Shown one piece after another: positions 27,517-34,360 of a DNA stretch of 64,000 nucleotides. A program made the translations under genes and the position numbers. Origin of the DNA: Methyloceanibacter sp. GTDB lineage: Bacteria; Pseudomonadota; Alphaproteobacteria; Rhizobiales; Methyloligellaceae. The DNA lies in assembly GCA_018067145.1 (NCBI GenBank), contig JAGPVD010000071.1:1-64000 (forward strand), in the 5' to 3' direction. Positions within the stretch are counted from its first letter, which is position 1, and each line of letters begins with the position of its first letter. The notes under the pieces were generated by a model. The model did not search any database. It worked only from the letters and a program-made list of their open reading frames with translations, and was not told the DNA's origin.

Positions 27517-28881
27517 TCAAGCTGCAGGCAAGGTTAGCCGGGCCCTCAACCCCCCGTCCGGCGAGGGTTCAAGCTCGAAACGTCCTTTATAAAGATGAGC
27601 TAAGTCAGCGACGATGGAGAGGCCCAAGCCTGAACCAGGCTTGCTCTCATCGAGACGCTGCCCGCGCTTCATCGCCCTCTCCCGCTCAGCCGCCGTCAGG
27701 CCGGGGCCGTCGTCGTCGACAACGACGCCAAAGCTCGTGCTGCCATGCAAGCGTTCGACTTTCACCGTGACGCGCGCATCGGCCCATTTGCAGGCGTTAT
27801 CCATCAGGTTACCGACCATCTCCTCGAGGTCTTGTTTTTCTCCCTGAAATTTCAGGTCGGGGCTCGGCGTCAGCTCAAGCTTGATCCCGCGCTCCCCATA
27901 GATCCGGTCGAGCGTACGCTGCAACGCCTCGAGTACGGGCACGACATCGGTCGTACCACCGATCACTCCGGACCGTGCGGCGACCCGCGCCCGGTCGAGA
28001 TGGTGGGTAATCTGGGTGCGCATAATTTCCGCCTGCTCGCCAACCTTGCCGGCAAGCGCACTCTCATGAGCCCGCGCCTCGTTGCTAATCACGCTGAGTG
28101 GCGTCTTCAGCGCGTGCGCCAGATTGCCCACATGGGTGCGGGCGCGATCCACGATATCGCGATTGGATTGGATCAACGCGTTCAGCTCCTGCTGCAGTGG
28201 CCTAATCTCGTCGGGAAGTTCCCCTTCGAGGCTCTCGGCATCGCCCGAACGGATGGACGCGAGATCCTCGCGAATGACACGTAGCGGAAGCAGCCCAAAA
28301 CGAACTTGGAAGAAGGTTGCCGCCACAAGGCCAAGCCCGAGCACGCCAAGCGCCAGGATGAGCATGGTGGTGAACGCGGCGAGATCGTCGTCGATCTCAG
28401 CGGCGTCGCCGGCCACGGCATAGGAATAAGGAGCGGAGTCCGGTCCTGCCGTCCTGATCTCGCGTTCGACGATACGCAGATTCTGGTCGTCGGGACCTTC
28501 CGCGTAGCTTCGCCGTGTCACGGTGTCGTCGGGGAGAAAACCGCTTCCGCTCGGCAACTCAAGCTGCTGATCGAGCAGCGAGTCGGAGATATAGAGCGGA
28601 CGCTCGGCGCCTCGGAGCGGCTTGATCTGCCAATACCAGCCCGAGAACGGGATGGTGAAGATCGGATCGCCGAGATTGGCGGGCTCTTGGGGGGAGGCTT
28701 CGCCCTCGCCGGTGGTAGAGGCCACAAGGCTCGTCAGATAGACGTTGAGGCGCGCATCGAAATTACGTTCGATGGCTTGGCGATAAAGCGAAACAAGCAG
28801 AATGGCGGCAATGGGGATGACCACAAGGGTCCATACCACCGCCGAGATAAACAGCCTAAAGGCGAGGGATTTAGGCCCCAT
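27517..28881 (-). CDS. feuQ: sensor histidine kinase, FeuQ/PhoQ-like
   Basis: A 454-residue sensor with membrane segments at about 10-32 and 170-191, a periplasmic domain of about 135 residues (including PFSGWYWQIKPL), a HAMP-like linker, HisKA motif VGNLAHALKTPLSVISNEA (His256), N box VGNLMDNACKWAD and G boxes DDDGPGL and GSGLGLSIV. The HALKTPLSV motif and the SGWYWQI element are features of the FeuQ/PhoQ-type kinases of rhizobia, where FeuPQ governs osmoadaptation and cyclic glucan export. The start overlaps feuP by 11 bases. Target genes cannot be identified here. Confidence 0.85.
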   Translation of the reverse strand: MGPKSLAFRLFISAVVWTLVVIPIAAILLVSLYRQAIERNFDARLNVYLTSLVASTTGEGEASPQEPANLGDPIFTIPFSGWYWQIKPLRGAERPLYISDSLLDQQLELPSGSGFLPDDTVTRRSYAEGPDDQNLRIVEREIRTAGPDSAPYSYAVAGDAAEIDDDLAAFTTMLILALGVLGLGLVAATFFQVRFGLLPLRVIREDLASIRSGDAESLEGELPDEIRPLQQELNALIQSNRDIVDRARTHVGNLAHALKTPLSVISNEARAHESALAGKVGEQAEIMRTQITHHLDRARVAARSGVIGGTTDVVPVLEALQRTLDRIYGERGIKLELTPSPDLKFQGEKQDLEEMVGNLMDNACKWADARVTVKVERLHGSTSFGVVVDDDGPGLTAAERERAMKRGQRLDESKPGSGLGLSIVADLAHLYKGRFELEPSPDGGLRARLTLPAA

Positions 28882-29542
28882 CTTCGATGTCCGTGAGGCG
28901 GTAGCCCAACCCCCGAACGGTCTTGATGAGGTCTCCGGGAAGCTTCTTCCGCAGGCGCCCGATGAACACCTCGACCGTGTTTGAGTCGCGGTCGAAATCC
29001 TGTTCGTAGAGATGCTCGACGAGCTCGGTGCGGGAAACGACGCGTTCCCGATGCAGCATGAGGTAATGCAGAACTCGATATTCGTGGGAGGTGAGCTTTA
29101 CACCCTGACCATCGACCGTGACGCGTGACGTCCTGGTGTCGAGCCGCATTGACCCGCATTCCATCTCGTTGCGAGCATGACCGGCTGAGCGCCGAACTAG
29201 GGCACGAAGCCGCGCCAGCACTTCTTCCATGTGGAAGGGTTTGGCCACGTAGTCGTCGGCGCCGGCATCCATGCCGGCCACCTTGTCGCTCCAACGTTCG
29301 CGCGCGGTGAGGATCAAGACCGGCATCTTGCGGTCGTCGCGCCGCCACTGCTCGAGCACGCTCAAGCCGTCCTTCTTGGGCAGGCCGATGTCGAGCACGA
29401 CGGCGTCATAGGGTTCGGTATCGCCGAGGAAGTGCCCTTCCTCGCCGTCGAATGCGGTGTCTACGGCGTAGCCCGCTTCGCCAAGCGCGGTCACGAGCTG
29501 ACGGTTAAGATCTGGATCATCCTCGACGACGAGAAGCCGCAA
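28871..29542 (-). CDS. feuP: OmpR-family response regulator, FeuP/PhoP-like
   Basis: 223 residues: receiver with EDD pocket, phosphoacceptor Asp51 (VVLDIGLPKKDG) and switch Lys in YVAKPFHMEEVLAR; C-terminal winged helix with SHEYRVLHYLMLHRERVVSR and TVEVFIGRLRKKLPGD. It is paired with the FeuQ-like kinase and preceded by a small PepSY-type gene, reproducing the feuN-feuP-feuQ order. Winged-helix regulators of this subgroup bind direct repeats spaced by one helical turn, and such a repeat precedes the operon at 29934-29955. Confidence 0.88.
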   Translation of the reverse strand: MRLLVVEDDPDLNRQLVTALGEAGYAVDTAFDGEEGHFLGDTEPYDAVVLDIGLPKKDGLSVLEQWRRDDRKMPVLILTARERWSDKVAGMDAGADDYVAKPFHMEEVLARLRALVRRSAGHARNEMECGSMRLDTRTSRVTVDGQGVKLTSHEYRVLHYLMLHRERVVSRTELVEHLYEQDFDRDSNTVEVFIGRLRKKLPGDLIKTVRGLGYRLTDIEDGA

Positions 29543-29583
29543 ACGACTGCCCTCCCTGGGCTCAGGACGCCCTTAGCGCCTCA

Positions 29584-29886
29584 CTAGAAACGCCCCGTGC
29601 GGGCGTCGACGTTGAGATTCCGCACATCACCCTTCTTGCCCAGAACGCTGACCTTGTAGACGAAACTGTTGCCGTTCTGGCACAGGGTTGCGGAGATCAC
29701 TTTGCCGCCGGTCTTGGCTTGGACGTTCCGATAGATGACGTTGCCCGGAACGAGAGAATTCTTGGCGATGAGCGCGCCCGCGGATTTCCACGGCACGCAA
29801 CCCGCATGGACACGCGCAGCGGCCCCGGTCAACGCGACCGCAGTGATTAGCACCACGGCAATTCGCTTTATCGTTCGACGTACCAT
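29584..29886 (-). CDS. small periplasmic PepSY-like protein, possible FeuN counterpart
   Basis: 100 residues with a Sec signal peptide (basic start MVRRTIKR, hydrophobic core, cleavage near VHA). The mature part contains two cysteines and a PepSY-like end (KVISATLCQNGNSFVYKVSV ... VRNLNVDARTGRF). In Sinorhizobium, FeuN is a small periplasmic protein encoded beside feuP that restrains FeuQ; position, size and export here fit that role, but sequence identity to FeuN could not be checked. AGGA precedes the ATG. The gene is 41 bases upstream of feuP and very likely shares its promoter. Confidence 0.8.
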   Translation of the reverse strand: MVRRTIKRIAVVLITAVALTGAAARVHAGCVPWKSAGALIAKNSLVPGNVIYRNVQAKTGGKVISATLCQNGNSFVYKVSVLGKKGDVRNLNVDARTGRF

Positions 29887-29933
29887 CTCAGTCCTACTTA
29901 TCCCTCATTGCAGGCAACCCTAGAACAACGCCA

Positions 29934-29955
29934 ATGAACGGTGCATGAACGGTGC
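29934..29955 (-). promoter_or_regulatory. PhoP-type direct-repeat box for the PepSY-feuP-feuQ operon
   Basis: ATGAACGGTGC occurs twice head to tail with no gap. Read on the minus strand this gives GTTCAT-N5-GTTCAT, the architecture of PhoP boxes (two hexamers 11 bases apart). A -10-like TAGGGT follows 11 bases after the second hexamer, as expected where the box replaces the -35 element. It lies about 48 bases before the start of the PepSY gene, so autoregulation by the FeuP-like protein is likely. Confidence 0.62.
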
Positions 29956-30024
29956 CCCCACCGTTTTGCGCCGCCAGACGGTCTTTTTACTTCCGCCGTG
30001 CGGACTTGACCACGCCTGGTTTAT

Positions 30025-30222
30025 TCACCGACGCATCGTCCACCTTAGCGCCGCAAGGCCAAGTCCGCCACGCGCGATGGGAAGCGTGGCTATCAGATCG
30101 GGCAGAGACATCTCGCCGACCGCCAACAAACCTATCGTTGAGAGCGCGGCGGTGACGCCAAGAATTTGGGTCCGATGACCTTTGGCAAAGCCGCCAGTGA
30201 TGAGCCAAGTGAGAGTGTTCAT
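30025..30222 (-). CDS. small hydrophobic protein downstream of the g14 relic, possibly holin-like
   Basis: A 65-residue frame with AAGGAG in front of its ATG. It begins MNTLTWLITGGFAKGHRTQ and has a hydrophobic stretch of about 20 residues (about 21-40), then LPDLIATLPIARGGLGLAAL. Short proteins with GGF.KG.RT and one or two helices occur in phage lysis modules, hence the tentative label. The end looks altered: the neighbouring frame continues KVDDASVNKPGVVKSARRK to a stop at 29987-29989, so a one-base shift near 30047 may have replaced the original tail. Confidence 0.5.
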   Translation of the reverse strand: MNTLTWLITGGFAKGHRTQILGVTAALSTIGLLAVGEMSLPDLIATLPIARGGLGLAALRWTMRR

Positions 30223-30238
30223 GGAGAAGCTCCTTTCG

Positions 30239-30694
30239 AGTTGAACCGATTGGGGTGCTGGGAAATGGGTTGTGCAGCGCGCCCGCGCTCAAGCAGCGGA
30301 GCGGCAGCGCATAGAGGGATGCCCGTAGCGCACCAACATCGCGCTCAAGCAGGCCAAAGGCCGGTAGCGCATGAACAAGGACACCGGCATGCTTCGCGAC
30401 ACCGCCGTCACGCATGCGTAACACCAGCACGTCGCCCGACCCTGCCTCATTCACGTCCGAAAGCTCTGCAAGATGCCGGCAGGCTGCGGCGATCAATGCC
30501 TCTGACCCGGTGGCGTTACCCCAGTCGCGCTTTTAAGGCGGCATCTTTTCCGGCTCCGGCCCGCAGAGTTCCCGCCACAGTCCACGGATCAACCCGAGGC
30601 AATCGCAACCGACGCCCTTCACGCTTGCCTGATGGTGATAGGGCGTGCCGAGCCAGCCGCGCGCCGCCGCAACGATGGTCTCACGTTCGATCAT
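30239..30694 (-). pseudogene. relic of GTA gene g14 (NlpC/P60-type phage cell-wall peptidase)
   Basis: From ATG 30692-30694 the frame reads REAIV-type sequence: IERETIVAAARGWLGTPYHH, GVGCDCLGLIRGLWREL with the catalytic Cys, then EKMPP and an in-frame TAA (30533-30535). The same frame continues KRDWGNATGSEALIAAACRH, GSGDVLVLRMRDG and AKHAGVLV with the catalytic His region. A tyrosine codon probably became TAA, since the family has MPPY.RDW there. After AKHAGVLV the expected ending is lost and replaced by sequence with the repeated string CGCGCTCAAGCAG (30284 and 30340, plus strand). Confidence 0.8.
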
Positions 30695-30765
30695 GGGGCG
30701 CGCATCGACAGACTTGGTTGGTTTCGTTGTGATATGAAGGCCGCGCTTAATGGAGAATCGCCGTC

Positions 30766-31632
30766 ATGCCTGACGAAAAGGCCCCAATTGGCCGTCGCAA
30801 ATTCTTGAAGACCGCGAGCCTCGCCGGCGTCGCCGCTCTGTCGGCACGCGTGGCGAAAGCCGACGAGCCAGTGAAGGCGCCCGAGGCGACGCAAGAGCCG
30901 CCGTCCGGCGCAACGCCAGTGTTCTCACCAGACGCGCCCGCTGAGTCGCTGGTCCACCCCGCCAAAGCGATGCCCGACGACGTGCCCGCCAAACGCATCC
31001 GCGATCTGCTTAAGCTCGAGCCGGACCGGAGATTTGGCTACGCGCGCGACAGCTATCGAAGCGCGCTCTATGTCCCGCCCGACGCTCTGCCCAAACCCTT
31101 CGAGACTGGGCGTCCGTTAGGCAGTGCACTATACTTCATGGTGACGCCGCAGGAGCCAGTGAAGCTTCACCGCATCCAGAACGACCAGATCTATCATTAT
31201 TATCAAGGCGACCCGATCGAGATGCTGATGCTCTACGAAAGCGGCACCAGCGAGCTCGTCGTGCTCGGTCCGAACATCGTCGGCAGTCAGCTCGTGCAGC
31301 TCTTCATTCCCGGCGGCACGTTTCATACCGCGCGCATCACCGGCAACCGACGCTGGTTCTTAGGCGGCGTCTCCGCCTGGCCTGGCATCGATCCATCACG
31401 CGATGTCGAGCTTGGCGATGCCGAGGCGCTTGCCGTGCAATATCCAGAAGCCGCCTCCGACTTGCGCGACTTCCCGAAGCCCATGGAGCCCCCAGAACCG
31501 ACTAAGCCCGAACCCGAATCGGATAAATGTTCGGAACCTAAGGACCCGGCTGCGCCGGCGGAAGCGTCAGCGCCGGAGGAGACTGCTGCGCCAGAGGCTC
31601 AATCAAAGCCTGCGACACCCTCGGAGCCTTAG
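30766..31632 (+). CDS. Tat-exported cupin (DUF985) protein
   Basis: 288 residues beginning with a twin-arginine signal (GRRKFLKTASLAGVAALSARVA). A DUF985 cupin domain follows at about residues 85-225: YARDSYRSALY, LGSALYFMVTPQEPVKLHRI, QIYHYYQGDPIEMLML, VLGPNIVGSQLVQLFIPGG and GGVSAWPGID. Most DUF985 proteins are cytoplasmic, so Tat export, which implies folding or cofactor loading before transport, is notable. The C-terminus is a Pro/Glu/Ala-rich tail of about 60 residues. It stands alone on the plus strand inside the decayed phage-like cluster, in the place where g12 and g13 would be expected. GGAGA precedes the ATG. Function unknown. Confidence 0.82.
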   Translation: MPDEKAPIGRRKFLKTASLAGVAALSARVAKADEPVKAPEATQEPPSGATPVFSPDAPAESLVHPAKAMPDDVPAKRIRDLLKLEPDRRFGYARDSYRSALYVPPDALPKPFETGRPLGSALYFMVTPQEPVKLHRIQNDQIYHYYQGDPIEMLMLYESGTSELVVLGPNIVGSQLVQLFIPGGTFHTARITGNRRWFLGGVSAWPGIDPSRDVELGDAEALAVQYPEAASDLRDFPKPMEPPEPTKPEPESDKCSEPKDPAAPAEASAPEETAAPEAQSKPATPSEP

Positions 31633-31704
31633 AAAAGCGTGGCGAATAGTTGCCGCCACGGAAATCGTTCTGGGACAGCCCGTCAACCTCCAGCGCCCAG
31701 GGGT

Positions 31705-32046
31705 TTACAGGCCCACAGTTGCAAAAGGGGCCGTGCTGGCGGCCGTTCGTGCGCGCTGCCTCAGACTGTTACCAAAAGCCTGGCTGATGGGTACGAGCGC
31801 CGCCTCTAATTTGCTCTGTGACAGCGACAATGCGAGGGACTTGAGCACATCCGAGAGGTCGCGTCCTTTGACCGACGCATCGGTAAAGGCGCGCGTCAAA
31901 CTACTGGCAAAACTATTGCTCAAACAACTCGCGTCACCGAGAGCGCCGCGCAAAACTGCCTCGAGTTCGCACGGCGTCATCGACCAGAAGACTTGCGGGG
32001 AAAAACGTAACATCCCAAGCCGCGTCGCCATCGTCTCGGCCCAAGG
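31705..32046 (-). pseudogene. fused relic of GTA g10.1 (tail chaperone) and g11 (tape measure)
   Basis: The 5' half reads APFPWAETMATRLGMLRFSP then FWSMTPCELEAVLRGALGD, the signature of the TIGR02216/DUF2376 tail assembly chaperone. Without any stop it runs into NSFASSLTRAFTDASVKGRD, LSDVLKSLALSLS and LEAALVPISQAFG, the conserved C-terminal region of the tape-measure protein. The large tape-measure body has been deleted in frame. The first ATG in this frame is at 32031; the original start lies before an in-frame TAG. Confidence 0.78.
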
Positions 32047-32072
32047 GAACGGCGCGCGAGGCGTCTATACTG

Positions 32073-32273
32073 TTACGCAGCCGTCGCTTCGCCGAAAGAG
32101 GCGTCTGGCTTGCTCTCACGCTCCGCCGTGAAGGTAGCGGCGAGCAGCCGGGCCACGATGTCGACAAAGCCCGCAGCGCCGCCTTCCGACCGCATGGCCG
32201 CGACCGTCGCGAAGCTTCCTGCTCCGTCGTTATCGACCTTGAGCAGCAGGTCCTTACGCTTCTGCACCGTCAT
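32073..32273 (-). pseudogene. fused relic of GTA g9 (major tail protein) and probably g10
   Basis: A 66-residue frame beginning MTVQKRKDLLLKVDN and FATVAAMRS, the standard N-terminus of the phage/GTA major tail protein. After about 29 residues it switches to GGAAGFVDIVARLLAATFTA, which resembles the C-terminal helix of the g10 family. A deletion has joined the two genes. The frame itself is intact and could be translated, but the product lacks almost the whole tail-tube domain. Confidence 0.65.
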
Positions 32274-32295
32274 GCTTCGCCCTCATGTTTTTAGA

Positions 32296-32324
32296 CAAAG
32301 AAAAAGGGCGACCGAAGCCGCCCT
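32296..32324 (-). terminator. Rho-independent terminator of the TerB-family gene
   Basis: On the minus strand AGGGCGGC-TTCG-GTCGCCCT forms an 8-pair stem (one G-U) with a UUCG tetraloop, followed by TTTTTCTTT. It starts 45 bases after the stop of the gene at 32369-32836 and separates that gene from the g9/g10 relic. Confidence 0.85.
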
Positions 32325-32368
32325 CACCACCAACGCTAAACCTGGCCGGAGCCAGGTGCGCTGAGAAA

Positions 32369-32836
32369 TTATACGGGCACGCGTTCCTCGGCCTTCTTCC
32401 GCAAAATAACACGGTCTCTTGTAGAGACGCCGATCAGCTCGGCCACGCGCCAGACGAGGTTCGACTCGAACTCGTCAACGACGCCGTCGGCCATCACCAC
32501 TTCCCACAGCATCTCGACGATGCGCTTGCGGCCATCCTGGTCGAGCTGGCGGCACAGAACGCTGGTGAAGCGATAGAGATCGACCGCATCCCGCTCGCGC
32601 ACCTCGGAGCCCTCAAACAGCTGGCGGACTTCCTTGGGCTCGAGGGCGAAGCGCGTCTGCAGAAGGGCTTTGACCTTCCGCTTTTCGTCCGCGTCGAAAT
32701 TGCCGTCGATCGTTCCGGCAGTGACCAGCAGCGCGCCAGCCGACAGCCGCAATTCCTCTTCCTGCAAATTTCCGGCGCGCGATGCGTCAGCGTCGACGCC
32801 TTCGACGAGATCCTTGAGCTTGTTCCACAGCGACAT
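32369..32836 (-). CDS. TerB-family protein
   Basis: A 155-residue all-helical protein with the acidic metal-binding pattern of the TerB superfamily: LLVTAGTIDGNFDADEKRKV and EVVMADGVVDEFESNLVWRV form the two EF-like repeats. Such proteins bind divalent ions and occur in stress and anti-phage-associated contexts, though many alphaproteobacterial copies are simply uncharacterised. It has its own strong terminator and sits between g8 and the g9 relic, interrupting the phage-type gene order. No exported or membrane part. Confidence 0.85.
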   Translation of the reverse strand: MSLWNKLKDLVEGVDADASRAGNLQEEELRLSAGALLVTAGTIDGNFDADEKRKVKALLQTRFALEPKEVRQLFEGSEVRERDAVDLYRFTSVLCRQLDQDGRKRIVEMLWEVVMADGVVDEFESNLVWRVAELIGVSTRDRVILRKKAEERVPV

Positions 32837-32986
32837 CAGGCGCTCCCTCTGAGCTTTACGCGCAAATTTGAAGGTCCCCTATAGCCTAGCGGGCCATGCG
32901 CATGCGAGTCCTCGAACGCGCGAACACACAAGGCGCCGAACGGCACCCATGTTGAGGCGGCTCGCTTTCTTTGGAGTTTAGGGACC

Positions 32987-33409
32987 TTAAGCCGCAACCT
33001 GCTGCATGGGCTCTGTCACGGCGCGATAGCGCACGATGCCATGCATCGTTTCACCATCGGGATCGAGCCGCGCCTCCATGAATTCGTGACGGAGGTTGAC
33101 GAGGTAGTGATCCTCTAACGCCAGCAGCTGATCGTGCAGCACGGTGCGGATCATTTCCAAAATCTCATGCACTTCGCGCGCGCCATCGGCTCGCGACCAA
33201 ACATGCAAAGTCAGACTGTGCTCGGCGCCCTCATCAGTGCCCGTGCTCCAATCGAGGTTCACGGTCTGGCCGAGGGTAATGAACGGAAACTGCGCGGCGG
33301 GCGGGGCCTGGCTGTAGATGCGGTCGCCGCCAAGGAGCGACGTCAACTCGCTCGAGTTCCTCAGCGCTTGGTAGATCTTGCGTTGTAACGCCCAGCTTGC
33401 TGCGGTCAT
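32987..33409 (-). CDS. DUF3168 protein (GTA g8 / tail completion type)
   Basis: A 140-residue intact frame preceded by GGAGAAT. It shows the DUF3168 pattern: ALQRKIYQALRNSSELTSLL, RIYSQAPPAAQFPFITLG, a beta strand with HSLTLHVWSR and the C-terminal YRAVTE. In gene transfer agents and siphophages this protein joins the head connector to the tail tube. It is the only GTA-type gene here that keeps full length, yet its partners up- and downstream are fragments, so it can hardly serve its original purpose. Confidence 0.85.
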   Translation of the reverse strand: MTAASWALQRKIYQALRNSSELTSLLGGDRIYSQAPPAAQFPFITLGQTVNLDWSTGTDEGAEHSLTLHVWSRADGAREVHEILEMIRTVLHDQLLALEDHYLVNLRHEFMEARLDPDGETMHGIVRYRAVTEPMQQVAA

Positions 33410-33493
33410 GGCAATTCTCCACTAACGTCCATTGACAAACATGTAGGTACCGAAGCACCAAACGCAAAGACCTGCTCAATCACTAAATTGAGA

Positions 33494-33920
33494 TCAGACG
33501 TCGCGGCGCGACCTCTTAAACGACGCAGACAGAATATTTCGGAGGTTCTGCTTAACGCGAGGTAAACGCGCCCGAAAAACAGGAAAAAGCCAATGCGTCA
33601 CGGGGTGCCGCAACGTGCCGTGTTCGATGAAACGCGCCGCCTGATGGGCGCTCCCGACGGTGTAGGCAATTTTGTCGCCTTGGCTTGCGTCCTTGACCTC
33701 GACCGTGCGCCCAAGACTTCCGGGCGCCGCGCGAGGACAAGCTTTCGCGAAACACGCCAGGCATCACCAAGTCCTGGCCGAGATCGACCGTGCCGAACAG
33801 GCTAGCATAGCCCGAGAACGTACCGTCGGCCGCAACCGACTTGAGATCCACGGGCGCGAACTTGACCTCGCGCTCCGGCGCCATTTCGCCAAAGCGTTGC
33901 AACATATTCATATCTTTCAA
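33494..33920 (-). pseudogene. joined relics of GTA g4 (prohead protease) and an HK97-gp10-like gene
   Basis: The frame from 33920 begins with a prohead-protease N-terminus: VKFAPVDLKSVAADGTFSGY, ASLFGTVDLGQDLVMPGVF, then RESLSSRGA. The protease core is missing. At about 33725 homology jumps to another frame that reads VEVKDASQGDKIAYTVGSAH, QAARFIEHGT and FPVFRARLPRVKQN to TGA at 33494-33496, which is the C-terminus of an HK97 gp10-like head-tail protein. Deletion of g5 to g7 explains the junction. The order matches GTA clusters, with g8 next. Confidence 0.78.
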
Positions 33921-33945
33921 GGTACGGAGCGAAGGCTCCGGGCGA

Positions 33946-34146
33946 TCAGACGCCCTTCATAGCGACGCCTACCGCTAAGAGCCCCCAGCCAATGATCGCG
34001 ATCCAGAAGGCGATATGGGCCACGGCCGCGAAGCCGCCGCCGATGAGCCCGCCTACGCCGCACAGATAGAGTACGATCGCGATGACGATTAAGAGGACCG
34101 AGAGATAAAAGACGTTCTTTGTCGGTGGTGTGAGCCCTAGTGCCAT
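33946..34146 (-). CDS. small membrane protein beside the GTA relic
   Basis: 66 residues from ATG 34146, which has GGGAGG seven bases upstream; a longer frame to 34161 lacks support. Two hydrophobic helices (about 12-32 and 40-62) are joined by a glycine-rich turn (CGVGGLIGGGFA), ending GWGLLAVGVAMKG. It is 25 bases upstream of the prohead-protease relic. Rhizobial GTA clusters often carry a small membrane protein between portal and protease genes, so it may be the last survivor of that slot (from memory, not checked). Confidence 0.7.
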   Translation of the reverse strand: MALGLTPPTKNVFYLSVLLIVIAIVLYLCGVGGLIGGGFAAVAHIAFWIAIIGWGLLAVGVAMKGV

Positions 34147-34333
34147 GATTGCCTCCCTCAATGACTGTGAGCGAAACCTATCACGGCGGCCGCGACTGGC
34201 CTATCCTGCACGGGATCAGGCACCGCTTCAGTTCTGCGGTCAGTGTACGACCGACGCAAATTGCGGGACTGGCCACAAATGCTGCGGGCCGTCGAATTGC
34301 TTGGAGTGCGTCAAGGTCGTGACCTGCCCTTAA
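34130..34333 (+). other. open frame ending in a cysteine-rich knot-like segment
   Basis: The last 32 codons contain CGQCTTDANCGTGHKCCG followed by CLECVKVVTCP, seven to eight regularly spaced cysteines that do not look like chance. The preceding part lacks a signal peptide and overlaps the neighbouring gene on the other strand. It may be the tail of a secreted cysteine-rich protein whose front has been lost. Confidence 0.35.
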
Positions 34334-34360
34334 ACGGGCTGTTCGGTCACGAGCATCGCG

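Noticed and set aside
30284-30352. CGCGCTCAAGCAG repeated twice as a possible short tandem array
   Set aside because: Only two copies with unequal spacing at the degraded end of the peptidase relic; more likely a local duplication.
29987-30496. 169-codon minus-strand frame as an intact gene
   Set aside because: Its first 45 codons belong to the broken peptidase relic and the rest shifts frame against the small membrane protein; no single protein family covers it.
31403-32131. 242-codon plus-strand frame
   Set aside because: It overlaps the cupin tail in another frame and then runs antisense to the g10.1/g11 relic; basic low-complexity translation.
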